Assembly (NCBI RefSeq): GCF_030813055.1
Contig: NZ_JAUSTW010000001.1
Coordinates: forward strand, 434,001-498,000
Length of the DNA stretch: 64,000 nt
Source: Neobacillus ginsengisoli
GTDB lineage: Bacteria > Bacillota > Bacilli > Bacillales_B > DSM-18226
Direction of reading: 5' to 3'
The notes below the pieces were generated by a model. That model was given only the letters and a program-made list of their open reading frames with translations, was not told the DNA's origin and ran no database searches. The translations under genes were made by a program, and so were the position numbers. Positions 8,043-16,343 of this stretch are shown here, piece after piece; positions within the stretch are counted from its first letter, which is position 1; every line of letters begins with the position of its first letter.

Positions 8043-9083
8043 ATGCTTAAAAAGAAATTATTGGCTTTATTAATTATTGCATCTTTTTTATCAAGCTTAT
8101 GTTTTCAAAAAGCAAGTGCTGAAACTCCATTTCAGGCGGAAAAGTTTCCGTTTAAAGAAATGCAGATCCAAGTTATGCCGGAGTTTGATTATCCTGAAAA
8201 TTGGCCGAAAGGCACACCTTCCTTGCTAGTAGGGCTCTATGGAACGATTACAAACAATAGCGGTCAAGATTATAATGGGAAGATTGAAATTCCAATACCT
8301 GTAAAGGAAAAAGATTTTCAAGCTAATCTAGTAGCTGAATTTCCGTCAGCTGATAAACCGGAAGTTCAAAGACCTTACGATATTTACAAAGAAAAGGGAA
8401 TTGTATCATGGAAACCGGCTAAGACCATTAAAAATAACGAGACCTATAAATTTGTCATCGAATATTATGTGAATTCAATTCAGGTAAAAGATAAAAAAAT
8501 CTTTACATATTCGTTTACTAACCAATCAGAGATCGACCAACTTAATGTGATCTTTTATGCGCCGATGAATGCAAAAGAAATTCAGCTTGAGCCAAAAGCA
8601 CAGAACAACTCTAAAAGTGATTACGGGGAAGATCTTTATTACTATCAATATCAAAACGTAAAGAAAGGGGAAAACCTTTATTACACTTTTTCTTACAAAA
8701 AGGATGGAACAGAATCCACAATGGAGGCCATTAATAAGCAACAGCCGCCAAATGATAGTACACATGCAGGTGTGAAAAACGGGACTTCAAAAAGTCAAAC
8801 ATCAAACGTTAATTCAAAAAGTCCAATTATCAGTATTGGCGGTGCCTTAATTATCGGGAGCGCAATTATCATTGCCAGTGTCTTTGTTTTCTTAGGGCTA
8901 AAAGGGAAAAAACCGCTGCCATTCAAGGCTAAAAAAACAAATAAACATCAACCAAAAAAGGAAACCGCAAAAAAAGAAAATAAATCAGCTAATGCAGAAG
9001 ACAAGAAAGAACTCCGCAAAAAGCTATTAACAGGAAAGATTGATCAGGAAACATACGAAGAAGAAATGAAAAAATTAATATAA
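8043..9083 (+). CDS. Exported membrane-anchored protein of the ccm operon (unrecognised family)
   Basis: I do not recognise this family. The 346-residue protein has a signal peptide (cleavage likely after KASA near 28), an extracytoplasmic domain of about 210 residues rich in alternating hydrophobic residues (probable beta-sandwich modules), one membrane helix near 258-282, and a Lys-rich cytoplasmic tail. The tail ends in a SHOCT-like motif (LRKKLLTGKIDQETYEEEMKKL). Topology and spacing of motifs resemble the product at 12460-13455, so the two look like divergent paralogues. It is the first gene of the ccm operon, 14 bases before ccmE, with AAGGAGG before its ATG. A role in presenting apocytochrome or heme outside the membrane is inference. 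Confidence 0.7.
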   Translation: MLKKKLLALLIIASFLSSLCFQKASAETPFQAEKFPFKEMQIQVMPEFDYPENWPKGTPSLLVGLYGTITNNSGQDYNGKIEIPIPVKEKDFQANLVAEFPSADKPEVQRPYDIYKEKGIVSWKPAKTIKNNETYKFVIEYYVNSIQVKDKKIFTYSFTNQSEIDQLNVIFYAPMNAKEIQLEPKAQNNSKSDYGEDLYYYQYQNVKKGENLYYTFSYKKDGTESTMEAINKQQPPNDSTHAGVKNGTSKSQTSNVNSKSPIISIGGALIIGSAIIIASVFVFLGLKGKKPLPFKAKKTNKHQPKKETAKKENKSANAEDKKELRKKLLTGKIDQETYEEEMKKLI

Positions 9084-9097
9084 ATGGGGTGAAAGCT

Positions 9098-9559
9098 ATG
9101 AAAAAAAATACGATAGTTTTGCTTTGTGGTTTTATTATTGCAGGAGCCATTGTGTTCTTGCTGATGGCAGCAACTCCCGGATCAAGTGGAATTGAATTAA
9201 CCTTGAAGCAGTTAATCGCAACTCAGGATCAACATAAAAATGATTTTGTTACCGTTGAAGGAAATATCATTGAGAAATCTATTAAATGGAATCCGGATAA
9301 AATAGAATTGAAATTTGATATAAAAGACAGCGAGGGAAATGTCTTACATACAGTTTATAACGGACCAAAACCGGATAATTTCTCGGAAGGGGTTATTGCC
9401 ATTTTGCAAGGATCACCAACAACAAAGGACCACTTTAAAGCTGAATCAGTGAAGACCAGATGTCCATCAAAATATGAAGGTAAAGATGTAAAAGATATGA
9501 AGAACTACAACCCTAAAACACATAAAGAAAAGACGAGTACGCTACCAAAAGGAAACTAA
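9098..9559 (+). CDS. ccmE: CcmE heme chaperone, CXXXY variant
   Basis: A 153-residue protein with one N-terminal membrane anchor (residues 6-24) and an OB-fold domain outside the membrane. CcmE carries heme covalently from CcmABCD to CcmF. The usual heme-binding His is replaced: the motif here is C122-P-S-K-Y126, the CXXXY form known from archaea and Desulfovibrio. The conserved VEGN at 53-56 and the VxxxG core fit the family. I chose ATG 9098, with GGGGTG 7 bases upstream, over an in-frame GTG at 9089. It lies in the operon between the first exported protein and ccmF. Confidence 0.82.
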   Translation: MKKNTIVLLCGFIIAGAIVFLLMAATPGSSGIELTLKQLIATQDQHKNDFVTVEGNIIEKSIKWNPDKIELKFDIKDSEGNVLHTVYNGPKPDNFSEGVIAILQGSPTTKDHFKAESVKTRCPSKYEGKDVKDMKNYNPKTHKEKTSTLPKGN

Positions 9560-9585
9560 GTGGCAATTTATAAGAAGGTGACGAA

Positions 9586-11571
9586 ATGTATTTATTTGCT
9601 AACGCAACGATTTATATAGGCTTAGCCGTTGCAATTTATTCGCTCCTAGTGATGACTTTCGGGATCAGTACGAAGAAGCAAATGTATGTAAACAGCGGCA
9701 AGGGTGGAATGATTGCACTATTTGTTTGTGCAGCCTTAGCGATGCTTTCATTGTTTTATCTTTTAGCAACATCTCAATTCCAATACCAATATGTAACGGA
9801 TTATACAAGCAGTGAACTTCCAATTATTTATAAATTTACAGCCCTATGGGCAGGAAATGCCGGATCACTGCTATTATGGACATTCTTCCTAACGCTATAT
9901 GCAATTATGGTTGCTTTTTCAAGAAAAATGAAAGGAAATCCGATGGTTCCGTATATTTCAGCCATTCTTCTGGCTAATGCGGTTTTCTTCTTCTTTATCC
10001 TTGGCTTTGTGGCAAAACCGTTTGCCGTTTTAAGCAGTGTTCCAGCTGAAGGCAGAGGCTTAAATCCAATGCTTCAAAACCCCGGGATGATTATACATCC
10101 GGTCACATTATATCTTGGATATGTTGGTCTTTCAGTGCCATTTGCTTTTGCAATGGCGGCACTAATCTTGAAAAACGTTGATGATTTTTGGATTAAAATG
10201 ACAAGACGCTGGACAATTGTTGCTTGGTTATTTTTAAGTCTTGGTAATATCTTTGGTGCCCAGTGGGCATATGTGGAATTAGGATGGGGCGGCTACTGGG
10301 CATGGGATCCGGTTGAAAATGCTTCCTTTATGCCTTGGTTAACAGCTACAGCTTTTTTGCACTCCGTTATGATACAAGAACGGAAAAATATGTTGAAGAT
10401 ATGGAATATCAGCTTAATTATTGTTTCTTACGCACTCACCTTATTCGGTACATTCCTCGTACGAAGCGGTGTTCTTACATCTGTCCATGCATTTGCCAAT
10501 TCGAATTTAGGATTATACTTCTTAATTTTCATGGGTGTTGCGGTGATTGGCTCTTTATATGTTCTCATGAGCCGGTATAACCTTCTTAAAAGAAGCGCTG
10601 GAGAATTCCAGTCGTTTGTTTCAAAAGAAAGCAGCTTTTTAATCAACAATCTTTTACTGGTAGGAGCAGCATTTGCTGTATTCTGGGGTACAATATTCCC
10701 GCTTGTTTCTGAGGCTGTACGCGGGACGAAAGTAACTGTGGGCATCCCATTCTTTAATACAGTAGAAGCACCGATACTCTTATCGATGATGTTTGTCATG
10801 GCGGTATGTCCAATGCTGGCCTGGCAGCGCTCAACCTTAAAAAATCTAAAGAAAAACTTCTTAATCCCAGCTATCCTGGCAGTCATAGGTATGATGTTAA
10901 TGGTTGTTCTCGGTATCCAAAAAGCTTGGGCTGTAATTGGCTATGGAGTTATTATTCTATTATTTATCACTCATTTCTTAGAGTTTTATAGAGGTGTAAA
11001 GGCAAGAAGAAAAATGACCGGTGAGAGCCCATTTATTGCATTGTACCGATTAATGGTTAAAAACCGCCGCCGTTATGGCGGGTACTTAGTCCACCTTGGG
11101 ATTGCCTTTATCACAATGGGGATAATTGGTTCACAAAACTATGACCTGCAAACAATGAAAACGGTTAGTTTAGGTCAATCAATTGATATTGGGGCATATC
11201 GGATTAATTATGAACGACTTGATCAGAAAAAAGAAGGTACAAATGACATTGTTTATGCTGGCGTAACCGTTTTTAAAGATGGTAAACGTCTTGGATCCTA
11301 TGAACCTAAAAAAATATTTTATGGGAACGCAGATTCTGAGCCATCATCAGAGGTAGCAATTATTTCTTCGTTAAAAGAGGATTTATACATTGTGTTGAGT
11401 GCTTGGGAAAATGATGGAAAAGCAACATTTGTCGTGAAAGTAAATCCAATGATGGACTGGTTATGGATTGGTTCATTCATGATTGTAATCGGAGCCCTTT
11501 TTGCAGCATGGAAAGGAAAATATCAAAATATCACTCCAAGATACACAGGAGTTCTTAGTGAGGTGTCTTGA
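9586..11571 (+). CDS. ccmF: CcmF heme lyase of cytochrome c maturation System I
   Basis: A 661-residue polytopic protein with about 14 membrane helices, the usual CcmF length. The WWD heme-handling domain is clear at about residues 233-245 (GWGGYWAWDPVEN), followed by TAFLHS and the SGVLTSVHAFA stretch that carries a conserved heme-ligand His. An extracytoplasmic loop precedes the last helix, as in proteobacterial CcmF. It attaches heme from CcmE to apocytochrome c. GAAGGTG precedes the ATG; ccmH starts one base after its stop, so translation is probably coupled. Confidence 0.93.
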   Translation: MYLFANATIYIGLAVAIYSLLVMTFGISTKKQMYVNSGKGGMIALFVCAALAMLSLFYLLATSQFQYQYVTDYTSSELPIIYKFTALWAGNAGSLLLWTFFLTLYAIMVAFSRKMKGNPMVPYISAILLANAVFFFFILGFVAKPFAVLSSVPAEGRGLNPMLQNPGMIIHPVTLYLGYVGLSVPFAFAMAALILKNVDDFWIKMTRRWTIVAWLFLSLGNIFGAQWAYVELGWGGYWAWDPVENASFMPWLTATAFLHSVMIQERKNMLKIWNISLIIVSYALTLFGTFLVRSGVLTSVHAFANSNLGLYFLIFMGVAVIGSLYVLMSRYNLLKRSAGEFQSFVSKESSFLINNLLLVGAAFAVFWGTIFPLVSEAVRGTKVTVGIPFFNTVEAPILLSMMFVMAVCPMLAWQRSTLKNLKKNFLIPAILAVIGMMLMVVLGIQKAWAVIGYGVIILLFITHFLEFYRGVKARRKMTGESPFIALYRLMVKNRRRYGGYLVHLGIAFITMGIIGSQNYDLQTMKTVSLGQSIDIGAYRINYERLDQKKEGTNDIVYAGVTVFKDGKRLGSYEPKKIFYGNADSEPSSEVAIISSLKEDLYIVLSAWENDGKATFVVKVNPMMDWLWIGSFMIVIGALFAAWKGKYQNITPRYTGVLSEVS

Positions 11572-11572
11572 C

Positions 11573-12076
11573 GTGAAGAGTAAATTTTATTTTGGACTCC
11601 TCATAATCACGTTTATTTTTCAAGCTTCTTTCTTTCCCGTAGAAGCTAAGCAAATTGACTATAAATCTGTGGAATTCAAAGCAGTTGCTACGCAATTTAA
11701 TTGTACATGCGGTTGTGGTCAGGATCATTACGAATGTGACCCAAATACTTGCAGCCTCACGAAGACTTTTAAACAGGACCTTGTTTCGATGATGAATAAG
11801 GGATGGGATAAGGATAAAATCCGTGACTACTATGTCAATATTTATGGCGAAGAGATTTTGACAGCTCCTGAAAAAAGCGGGTTTAGCTTAACTGCATGGA
11901 TTCTGCCCTTTGTAGTATTAGGACTTGCAGCTGCTTCATTGTTCTTTGTTATTCGTAAATGGGTGAAGAAAAAAGAATTAGATGAAACTTCCATGGACAA
12001 TGAAATCTCCAAGGATGCGGTAGAAAGCGAAATCCTTTCTTCGATGATCGATGAAGAACGTAAAAAGTATCTTTAG
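11573..12076 (+). CDS. ccmH: CcmH-type apocytochrome c reductase with clustered cysteines
   Basis: A 167-residue protein with a signal peptide (cleavage near VEA25), an extracytoplasmic helical domain and a C-terminal membrane helix near 108-127 with a charged tail. The redox motif is C44-T-C46-G-C48-G, with further cysteines at 55 and 60, instead of the LRCxxC of proteobacterial CcmH; the following KTFKQDLVSMM...IRDYYVNIYGEEIL matches the family closely (VNxYGE). It should keep apocytochrome thiols reduced for CcmF. The GTG start at 11573 is preceded by GTGAGGTG inside the ccmF end; a longer frame into ccmF is discounted. Confidence 0.85.
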   Translation: MKSKFYFGLLIITFIFQASFFPVEAKQIDYKSVEFKAVATQFNCTCGCGQDHYECDPNTCSLTKTFKQDLVSMMNKGWDKDKIRDYYVNIYGEEILTAPEKSGFSLTAWILPFVVLGLAAASLFFVIRKWVKKKELDETSMDNEISKDAVESEILSSMIDEERKKYL

Positions 12077-12088
12077 GATGTGAACAAA

Positions 12089-12463
12089 ATGCATGATATT
12101 TCAATCATTTCAATGGTTTTTACAGCTGTTCTTGCGCTCTTGTGCCTATTTCTTATCCTAACACCCTTTTTTAAGTGGGATTCGTTTTTAAATTTTAGTG
12201 CGAAGGGTCAAGATTTGGTTGGGACCAAAGAGGCTCTCTTAACAACCCTTAATGAATTAGAGTTTGAGTACAAAATGGATAAAATATCCCATGTTGACTA
12301 TAAAAGTCTTAAGAATCAATATGAATCACAAGTGGCTCTTATTATGAAGGAAGAAGAGCAGATGGTCGATGATCATGTTGATAAAGATTTATTGGCAGAT
12401 GTGGAACGGGAAATTGAAGAACAAATGCGCGAGCTTTTGAAGAAAAAGGGGGAAGGAAAGTGA
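12089..12463 (+). CDS. CcmI-like small membrane protein
   Basis: A 124-residue protein with one N-terminal membrane helix (about 5-28) and a helical cytoplasmic part. Residues around 50-80 read KEALLTTLNELEFEYKMDKI then DYKSLKNQYE, the pattern seen in short CcmI/CycH N-terminal or zinc-ribbon-lacking homologues that accompany ccmH in many bacteria. The rest is acidic coiled-coil. AGGATG precedes ATG 12089; the alternative GTG at 12080 has no ribosome site. It overlaps the next gene by 4 bases. CcmI identity is tentative because the tetratricopeptide part is missing. Confidence 0.6.
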   Translation: MHDISIISMVFTAVLALLCLFLILTPFFKWDSFLNFSAKGQDLVGTKEALLTTLNELEFEYKMDKISHVDYKSLKNQYESQVALIMKEEEQMVDDHVDKDLLADVEREIEEQMRELLKKKGEGK

Positions 12464-13455
12464 TCAGGAAAATCACCCTTCTCTTCCTTGGACTAATGTT
12501 GCTAATCCCATTAAATGGATTAGCAGCTTCTAATTCAAAAATTACAATTGATATGAATTACTTGGTTGTTACTACAGCAGAGGATGGTTCAACCAATATT
12601 TCGACTATGGCGGACTATACCAATACAGGATCAGAAGAATATAAAGGTGACGGAAATACAGAGGGAGTTTTAAAGGTATCCCTGCCTGCTGATGCTACTA
12701 ACCTTTCTATTTTAGATAGTAAAATAGCGTTTAAAAAGACCGATACAGGGTTTATTACAACAGAACCTATTCCGGGAAATAAAAGCGTTGGTTTGCAATA
12801 CACCTATCGAATACCAAAGGGTAAAGCTATTAATATAAATTTCGATTATCCTGTCCAAATTATGCAGGTACTCGTTCCTGAAGGTATGGGGAGTGTAGAG
12901 TTTAATGGTGTGGTATCTTCCAATCAAGGACTCTACAATTTTGACAATAAAAACTACTGGGAATATAGCGTCGAAGGTATTCAAGTAAACAAACCGTTTA
13001 CTCTTAACTATAACAAAGACAAGCAGCCTTCCGCTAATAATACGAAAAGAACGGATAACACGGGCGATAGTGCAAAGAGTACTTCTGTTTCAAGATCAGC
13101 ACCGGCTTTTCACAATCCGGGACATATACGGATGTGGGAGCAATCGCCATTGCATAACTTTAATCCGCATATTTTCTTGATTGTTTTATTGGTGATGATC
13201 ATTGCGGGAATTTCTTATTATGCTTACTTTAGAAGAAAAACAAAGTTGGTAGAGGAAAGAATAGGAGCAGACAAGGAAGAAAAAGCGTTTAAACTTCTTA
13301 TGGCAAAGCAAAAAGCAATCATGGATAAAATCATCGAGTTGGAAGAGACTTTCGGGAATGGTGAATTTTCGGAAGCTGAATATCATGCAAAGCTCGATGC
13401 TTATAAACAGCATCTCGTACAAGTGAAATTGAATTTAAGGAAATTTATCGAATAA
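12460..13455 (+). CDS. Second exported membrane-anchored protein of the ccm operon (unrecognised family)
   Basis: Not a family I recognise. It has 331 residues: signal peptide (cleavage after LAA near 23), extracytoplasmic beta-rich domain to about 180, a low-complexity linker, one membrane helix near 230-252 and a charged helical tail with GEFSEAEYHAKLDAYKQHL, again SHOCT-like. It parallels the product at 8043-9083: a TNTGSEEYKG / TNNSGQDYNG motif, a VSLPAD / EIPIPV strand, a F.YP/F.Y turn and a terminal N.PFTLNY / GENLYYTFSY strand. GTG start at 12460 preceded by GGGGGAAGG and overlapping the previous stop. Its place between ccmI-like and ccmA suggests a part in maturation; that is inference. 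Confidence 0.68.
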   Translation: MIRKITLLFLGLMLLIPLNGLAASNSKITIDMNYLVVTTAEDGSTNISTMADYTNTGSEEYKGDGNTEGVLKVSLPADATNLSILDSKIAFKKTDTGFITTEPIPGNKSVGLQYTYRIPKGKAININFDYPVQIMQVLVPEGMGSVEFNGVVSSNQGLYNFDNKNYWEYSVEGIQVNKPFTLNYNKDKQPSANNTKRTDNTGDSAKSTSVSRSAPAFHNPGHIRMWEQSPLHNFNPHIFLIVLLVMIIAGISYYAYFRRKTKLVEERIGADKEEKAFKLLMAKQKAIMDKIIELEETFGNGEFSEAEYHAKLDAYKQHLVQVKLNLRKFIE

Positions 13456-13478
13456 AGCCGGGATGGAAGGGACTGCAA

Positions 13479-14183
13479 ATGATTGAAATACAAAAACTTA
13501 TTAAACAAGCAGACAATAAGTTAATTTTACGTGGTGTCGACCTCTCGATTACAAAAGGAGAAACTGTAGCCATACTAGGACCCAACGGTGCCGGGAAAAG
13601 TACTCTTTTGAAGGTGCTTGCCAACCTTATTAAACCGACATCCGGCCAAGTAAAGATTAATGGCATGGATTTGAAAAAAGAGCACCTGAAAATTAAAAAA
13701 ATAGTAGGTTATTTACCCCATTCCAGCTTGCTATATGATCATTTTTCTCCACTGGAAAACCTTGTTTTCTTTGGAAATGTTTACGGAATTAATAATGTTG
13801 AAACAAGTGCTATTGAGCTTGTTAAAGAAGTAGGCTTATCGTTCTTTTTAAATGAACCCGTTAAGAATTTTTCGCGTGGAATGATTCAAAGAATTGCCAT
13901 TGCGCGCGCCATTATTCATGAACCGGAAGTTTTGTTATTGGATGAACCTCATACGGGATTGGATCAAGGAGCGATTGCCATTCTAAACAATGTAATCCTC
14001 ACCATGAAGGAAAAAGGCACAACTACCCTTATGGTTACTCATGATTTCAAACAAGCTGCAGAAATCTGTGACCGAATCATTATTGTGAAAAATGGAAAGA
14101 TTGTTGATGATTTTAAGATAAAAGACCGGGATTTAAATTTTGTTTCCGAAAAGTATCAGCTACTAACGGAGGGAGTATCATAA
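13479..14183 (+). CDS. ccmA: CcmA heme-release ABC ATPase
   Basis: A 234-residue cytoplasmic ATPase that with CcmB and CcmC releases holo-CcmE. Walker A GPNGAGKST is at about residues 33-41, the signature FSRGMIQR near 130, Walker B LLLDEP near 153-158 and the H-loop VTHD near 187. The signature departs from LSGGQ, as is common in heme and NodI-like exporters. GGAAGGGA precedes the ATG; ccmB follows after 2 bases. The next genes ccmB and ccmC settle the assignment from among similar ABC ATPases. Confidence 0.88.
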   Translation: MIEIQKLIKQADNKLILRGVDLSITKGETVAILGPNGAGKSTLLKVLANLIKPTSGQVKINGMDLKKEHLKIKKIVGYLPHSSLLYDHFSPLENLVFFGNVYGINNVETSAIELVKEVGLSFFLNEPVKNFSRGMIQRIAIARAIIHEPEVLLLDEPHTGLDQGAIAILNNVILTMKEKGTTTLMVTHDFKQAAEICDRIIIVKNGKIVDDFKIKDRDLNFVSEKYQLLTEGVS

Positions 14184-14185
14184 CA

Positions 14186-14860
14186 ATGCTTAGAACAGCC
14201 CTCTTACTTGCTAAAAAAGATTTATTATCAGAGCTTAAGACGAAACAAATATTAGTAACGATGATTATTTTTGCAGGGCTGGTCATATTGGTTTTCAGTT
14301 TTGCCTTTGATCCGGCTAACAATACAACAAGAGCTGTCATACCCGGGGTAATATGGGTCATCATCGTGTTCTCGGGAATTTTAGGACTAAATCGCTCATT
14401 TATCTCGGAGCAGCGAAATGATACGATGCATGGGTTATTGGTAGCACCTATGGATGCATCCAGCATCTTTTTAGGAAAGTTTTTGGCGAATTTCGCGATG
14501 ATATTAATAGTTGAAATAGTTTCGATACCGTTTTTATTCTTATTATTTAATTTCCAAGTTCTCGGTGGTATTCAGTATTTCATTTTAGTACTATTTATCG
14601 GGAGTTTTGGGTTTATTGGGATCGGTACCTTTTTAGCAGCCCTGGCCGCTAATTCTAAAAGCAGTGAAATGCTCCTTCCCTTATTACTATTTCCGATCAC
14701 AAGTCCCATCTTAATTGGTGTTGTACAGGCGACTAGGATTATTTTAATGAATATGGAAAAATTATCAAGTGCATTGGCGTGGGTCCAATTGGTCACTGCA
14801 TATGATGTGATCTTCTTTGTTCTTTGTTTTTTACTAATTGAATATGTGCTGGAGGTTTAG
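14186..14860 (+). CDS. ccmB: CcmB ABC permease of cytochrome c maturation
   Basis: A 224-residue membrane protein with six predicted helices and no soluble domain, of normal CcmB size. The N-terminal cytoplasmic KKDLLSELKTKQ segment and the RNDTMHGLLVAP loop are CcmB hallmarks. It forms the membrane half of the CcmAB ATPase acting on CcmC-bound holo-CcmE. GGAGGG precedes its ATG within the end of ccmA, and ccmC begins 3 bases after its stop. Confidence 0.88.
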   Translation: MLRTALLLAKKDLLSELKTKQILVTMIIFAGLVILVFSFAFDPANNTTRAVIPGVIWVIIVFSGILGLNRSFISEQRNDTMHGLLVAPMDASSIFLGKFLANFAMILIVEIVSIPFLFLLFNFQVLGGIQYFILVLFIGSFGFIGIGTFLAALAANSKSSEMLLPLLLFPITSPILIGVVQATRIILMNMEKLSSALAWVQLVTAYDVIFFVLCFLLIEYVLEV

Positions 14861-14863
14861 GAG

Positions 14864-15625
14864 ATGAGTATGAATCTTGAACGTGACCAAGGTGCGTTGC
14901 GGATGTTGGAATCCCGACAAATAAAAGACCCAAGACAAACAAAAATATTGTTTGGTGCGACCGTTGTCGCAATATTGGCGGCAATTTATCTAATCTTTAT
15001 GTATGCACACATTGAAAAAACGATGGGTGTTGTCCAAAAAATCTTTTACATTCATGTAAGCTCTGCATGGTGTGCATTTTTAGCATTCTTTGTAACATTT
15101 ATCTTTAGTATTTTATATCTAGTAAAACGAAAAAGAATTTTTGACACCTATGCTTTTGTGTCTGCAGAAATAGGGGTAGTTTTTACGACTATTGTATTAA
15201 CAACAGGTCCAATCTGGGCGAAATCCTCATGGAATACATGGTGGGTATGGGAGCCTCGGTTAATAACTACTCTTATCCTTTGGTTCATTTATATGGCATA
15301 TATCATGATTCGTCAGATGGATGGTGTTTGGGATAAAAAGGCAAGACTTGCAGCTGTATTTGGAATTCTCGGCTTTGCTGACGTTCCAATCGTCTTCTTT
15401 GCCATTCGTTGGTGGCAAACTAAATTCCATCCTATCGTATTTGGAAAAGGAGTTTCCCAGACGGGTGGAGGAATTGAAGGGAACATGATGGTAGCACTGT
15501 TAGCGACCATCATTGCATTAACACTGCTATATACTTATTTCCTTCAAAAAGGAGTTTCCTTTGAAAATATGAGAATTAAAGTAGATCGATATAAAGAAAA
15601 ACTGCGTGAAGGCTTGGAAAAATAG
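14864..15625 (+). CDS. ccmC: CcmC heme-handling membrane protein
   Basis: A 253-residue protein with six membrane helices and the WWD-type tryptophan-rich loop at about residues 122-135 (WNTWWVWEPRL), flanked by the conserved His regions HVSSAW near 66 and R-W-W-Q-T near 183. CcmC delivers heme to CcmE in the membrane. The residue after WWVW is Glu rather than the Asp of proteobacteria. GGAGG precedes ATG 14864. An N-terminal extension of about 25 residues is longer than usual. Sequence resemblance to CcsA/ResC exists, but the neighbours make CcmC clear. Confidence 0.9.
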   Translation: MSMNLERDQGALRMLESRQIKDPRQTKILFGATVVAILAAIYLIFMYAHIEKTMGVVQKIFYIHVSSAWCAFLAFFVTFIFSILYLVKRKRIFDTYAFVSAEIGVVFTTIVLTTGPIWAKSSWNTWWVWEPRLITTLILWFIYMAYIMIRQMDGVWDKKARLAAVFGILGFADVPIVFFAIRWWQTKFHPIVFGKGVSQTGGGIEGNMMVALLATIIALTLLYTYFLQKGVSFENMRIKVDRYKEKLREGLEK

Positions 15626-15634
15626 GAGGAGATT

Positions 15635-15763
15635 ATGATGGGATACGTTTATGGAGCTTATTCAGTTGCCTGGTTAGTGATTTTTGGATATCTATTAATC
15701 ATTGGAAAGCGTCATACCAAGCTAAAAAAGGAAATTGAATTCTTAAAACAACTGGAAAAATAA
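15635..15763 (+). CDS. ccmD: CcmD small membrane protein
   Basis: A 42-residue ORF with AGGAGGAG 4 bases before the ATG, a single membrane helix (residues 7-24) starting with a Tyr-rich GYVYGAYSVAW stretch, and a basic coiled tail ending KKEIEFLKQLEK. This is the CcmD pattern, which helps release holo-CcmE from CcmABC. It lies where ccmD is expected, right after ccmC. The gene is too short for most gene finders. Confidence 0.82.
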   Translation: MMGYVYGAYSVAWLVIFGYLLIIGKRHTKLKKEIEFLKQLEK

Positions 15764-15827
15764 AAAATCGAAAGAGGCCTGTTGATGATTAATAGGTCTT
15801 GTTATTCACGTGTCAGGAGGAACTAAG

Positions 15828-16337
15828 ATGAATATACGAGTTGTTAGATTGCTCGTGACGGTTCTATTGGTCGGAATGTTTAGTTTTTTTGCCTATAGTT
15901 TAGTTAGTAAGGCTAAACATACGGATGTTGGTGATAAAGCTTATAATTTTGAACTCCCTAACCTGGATGGCAGTCATACCAGGCTCTCGGATTTTAAAGG
16001 CCAAGTGGTTGTGATAAATTATTATGCAACCTGGTGTGCTCCATGTCAGGATGAAGCACCTGAACTGGAGTCATTCGGGAAAGATTATGGTGATAAATAC
16101 AAGCTAATTATGATCAACAGAGGCGAAACGAAAGATCGGGTAAAACAATTTCTTAAAAAGTATAATACTCCTGCAACCTATTTATTTGATTACAATGCTA
16201 AAGTTTCGAAATTGTTTAATGTAACGGGACAGCCGGAAACCTTTGTAATTGATAAGCAAGGTGTAATTAGAGAGCACTATAATGGACCGCTTACTGAAAT
16301 GCAAATATATAATTTTGCGAAAAAATACGATATGTGA
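15828..16337 (+). CDS. ccmG: Membrane-anchored thioredoxin-like protein (CcmG/ResA type)
   Basis: A 169-residue protein with an N-terminal membrane anchor (about 7-26) and an AhpC/TSA-thioredoxin domain outside the membrane. The active site is W-C70-A-P-C73 and the cis-Pro loop is GQPETF near 145. It would pass electrons to CcmH or directly to apocytochrome cysteines. ATG 15828 has AGGAGG 7 bases upstream. It ends the ccm operon at a terminator. CcmG and ResA differ little in sequence; the operon context favours CcmG. Confidence 0.85.
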   Translation: MNIRVVRLLVTVLLVGMFSFFAYSLVSKAKHTDVGDKAYNFELPNLDGSHTRLSDFKGQVVVINYYATWCAPCQDEAPELESFGKDYGDKYKLIMINRGETKDRVKQFLKKYNTPATYLFDYNAKVSKLFNVTGQPETFVIDKQGVIREHYNGPLTEMQIYNFAKKYDM

Positions 16338-16343
16338 TGCCGG

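Noticed and set aside
10428..10886. 152-residue minus-strand ORF inside ccmF
   Set aside because: Shadow of the ccmF coding frame; no ribosome site and a low-quality composition.
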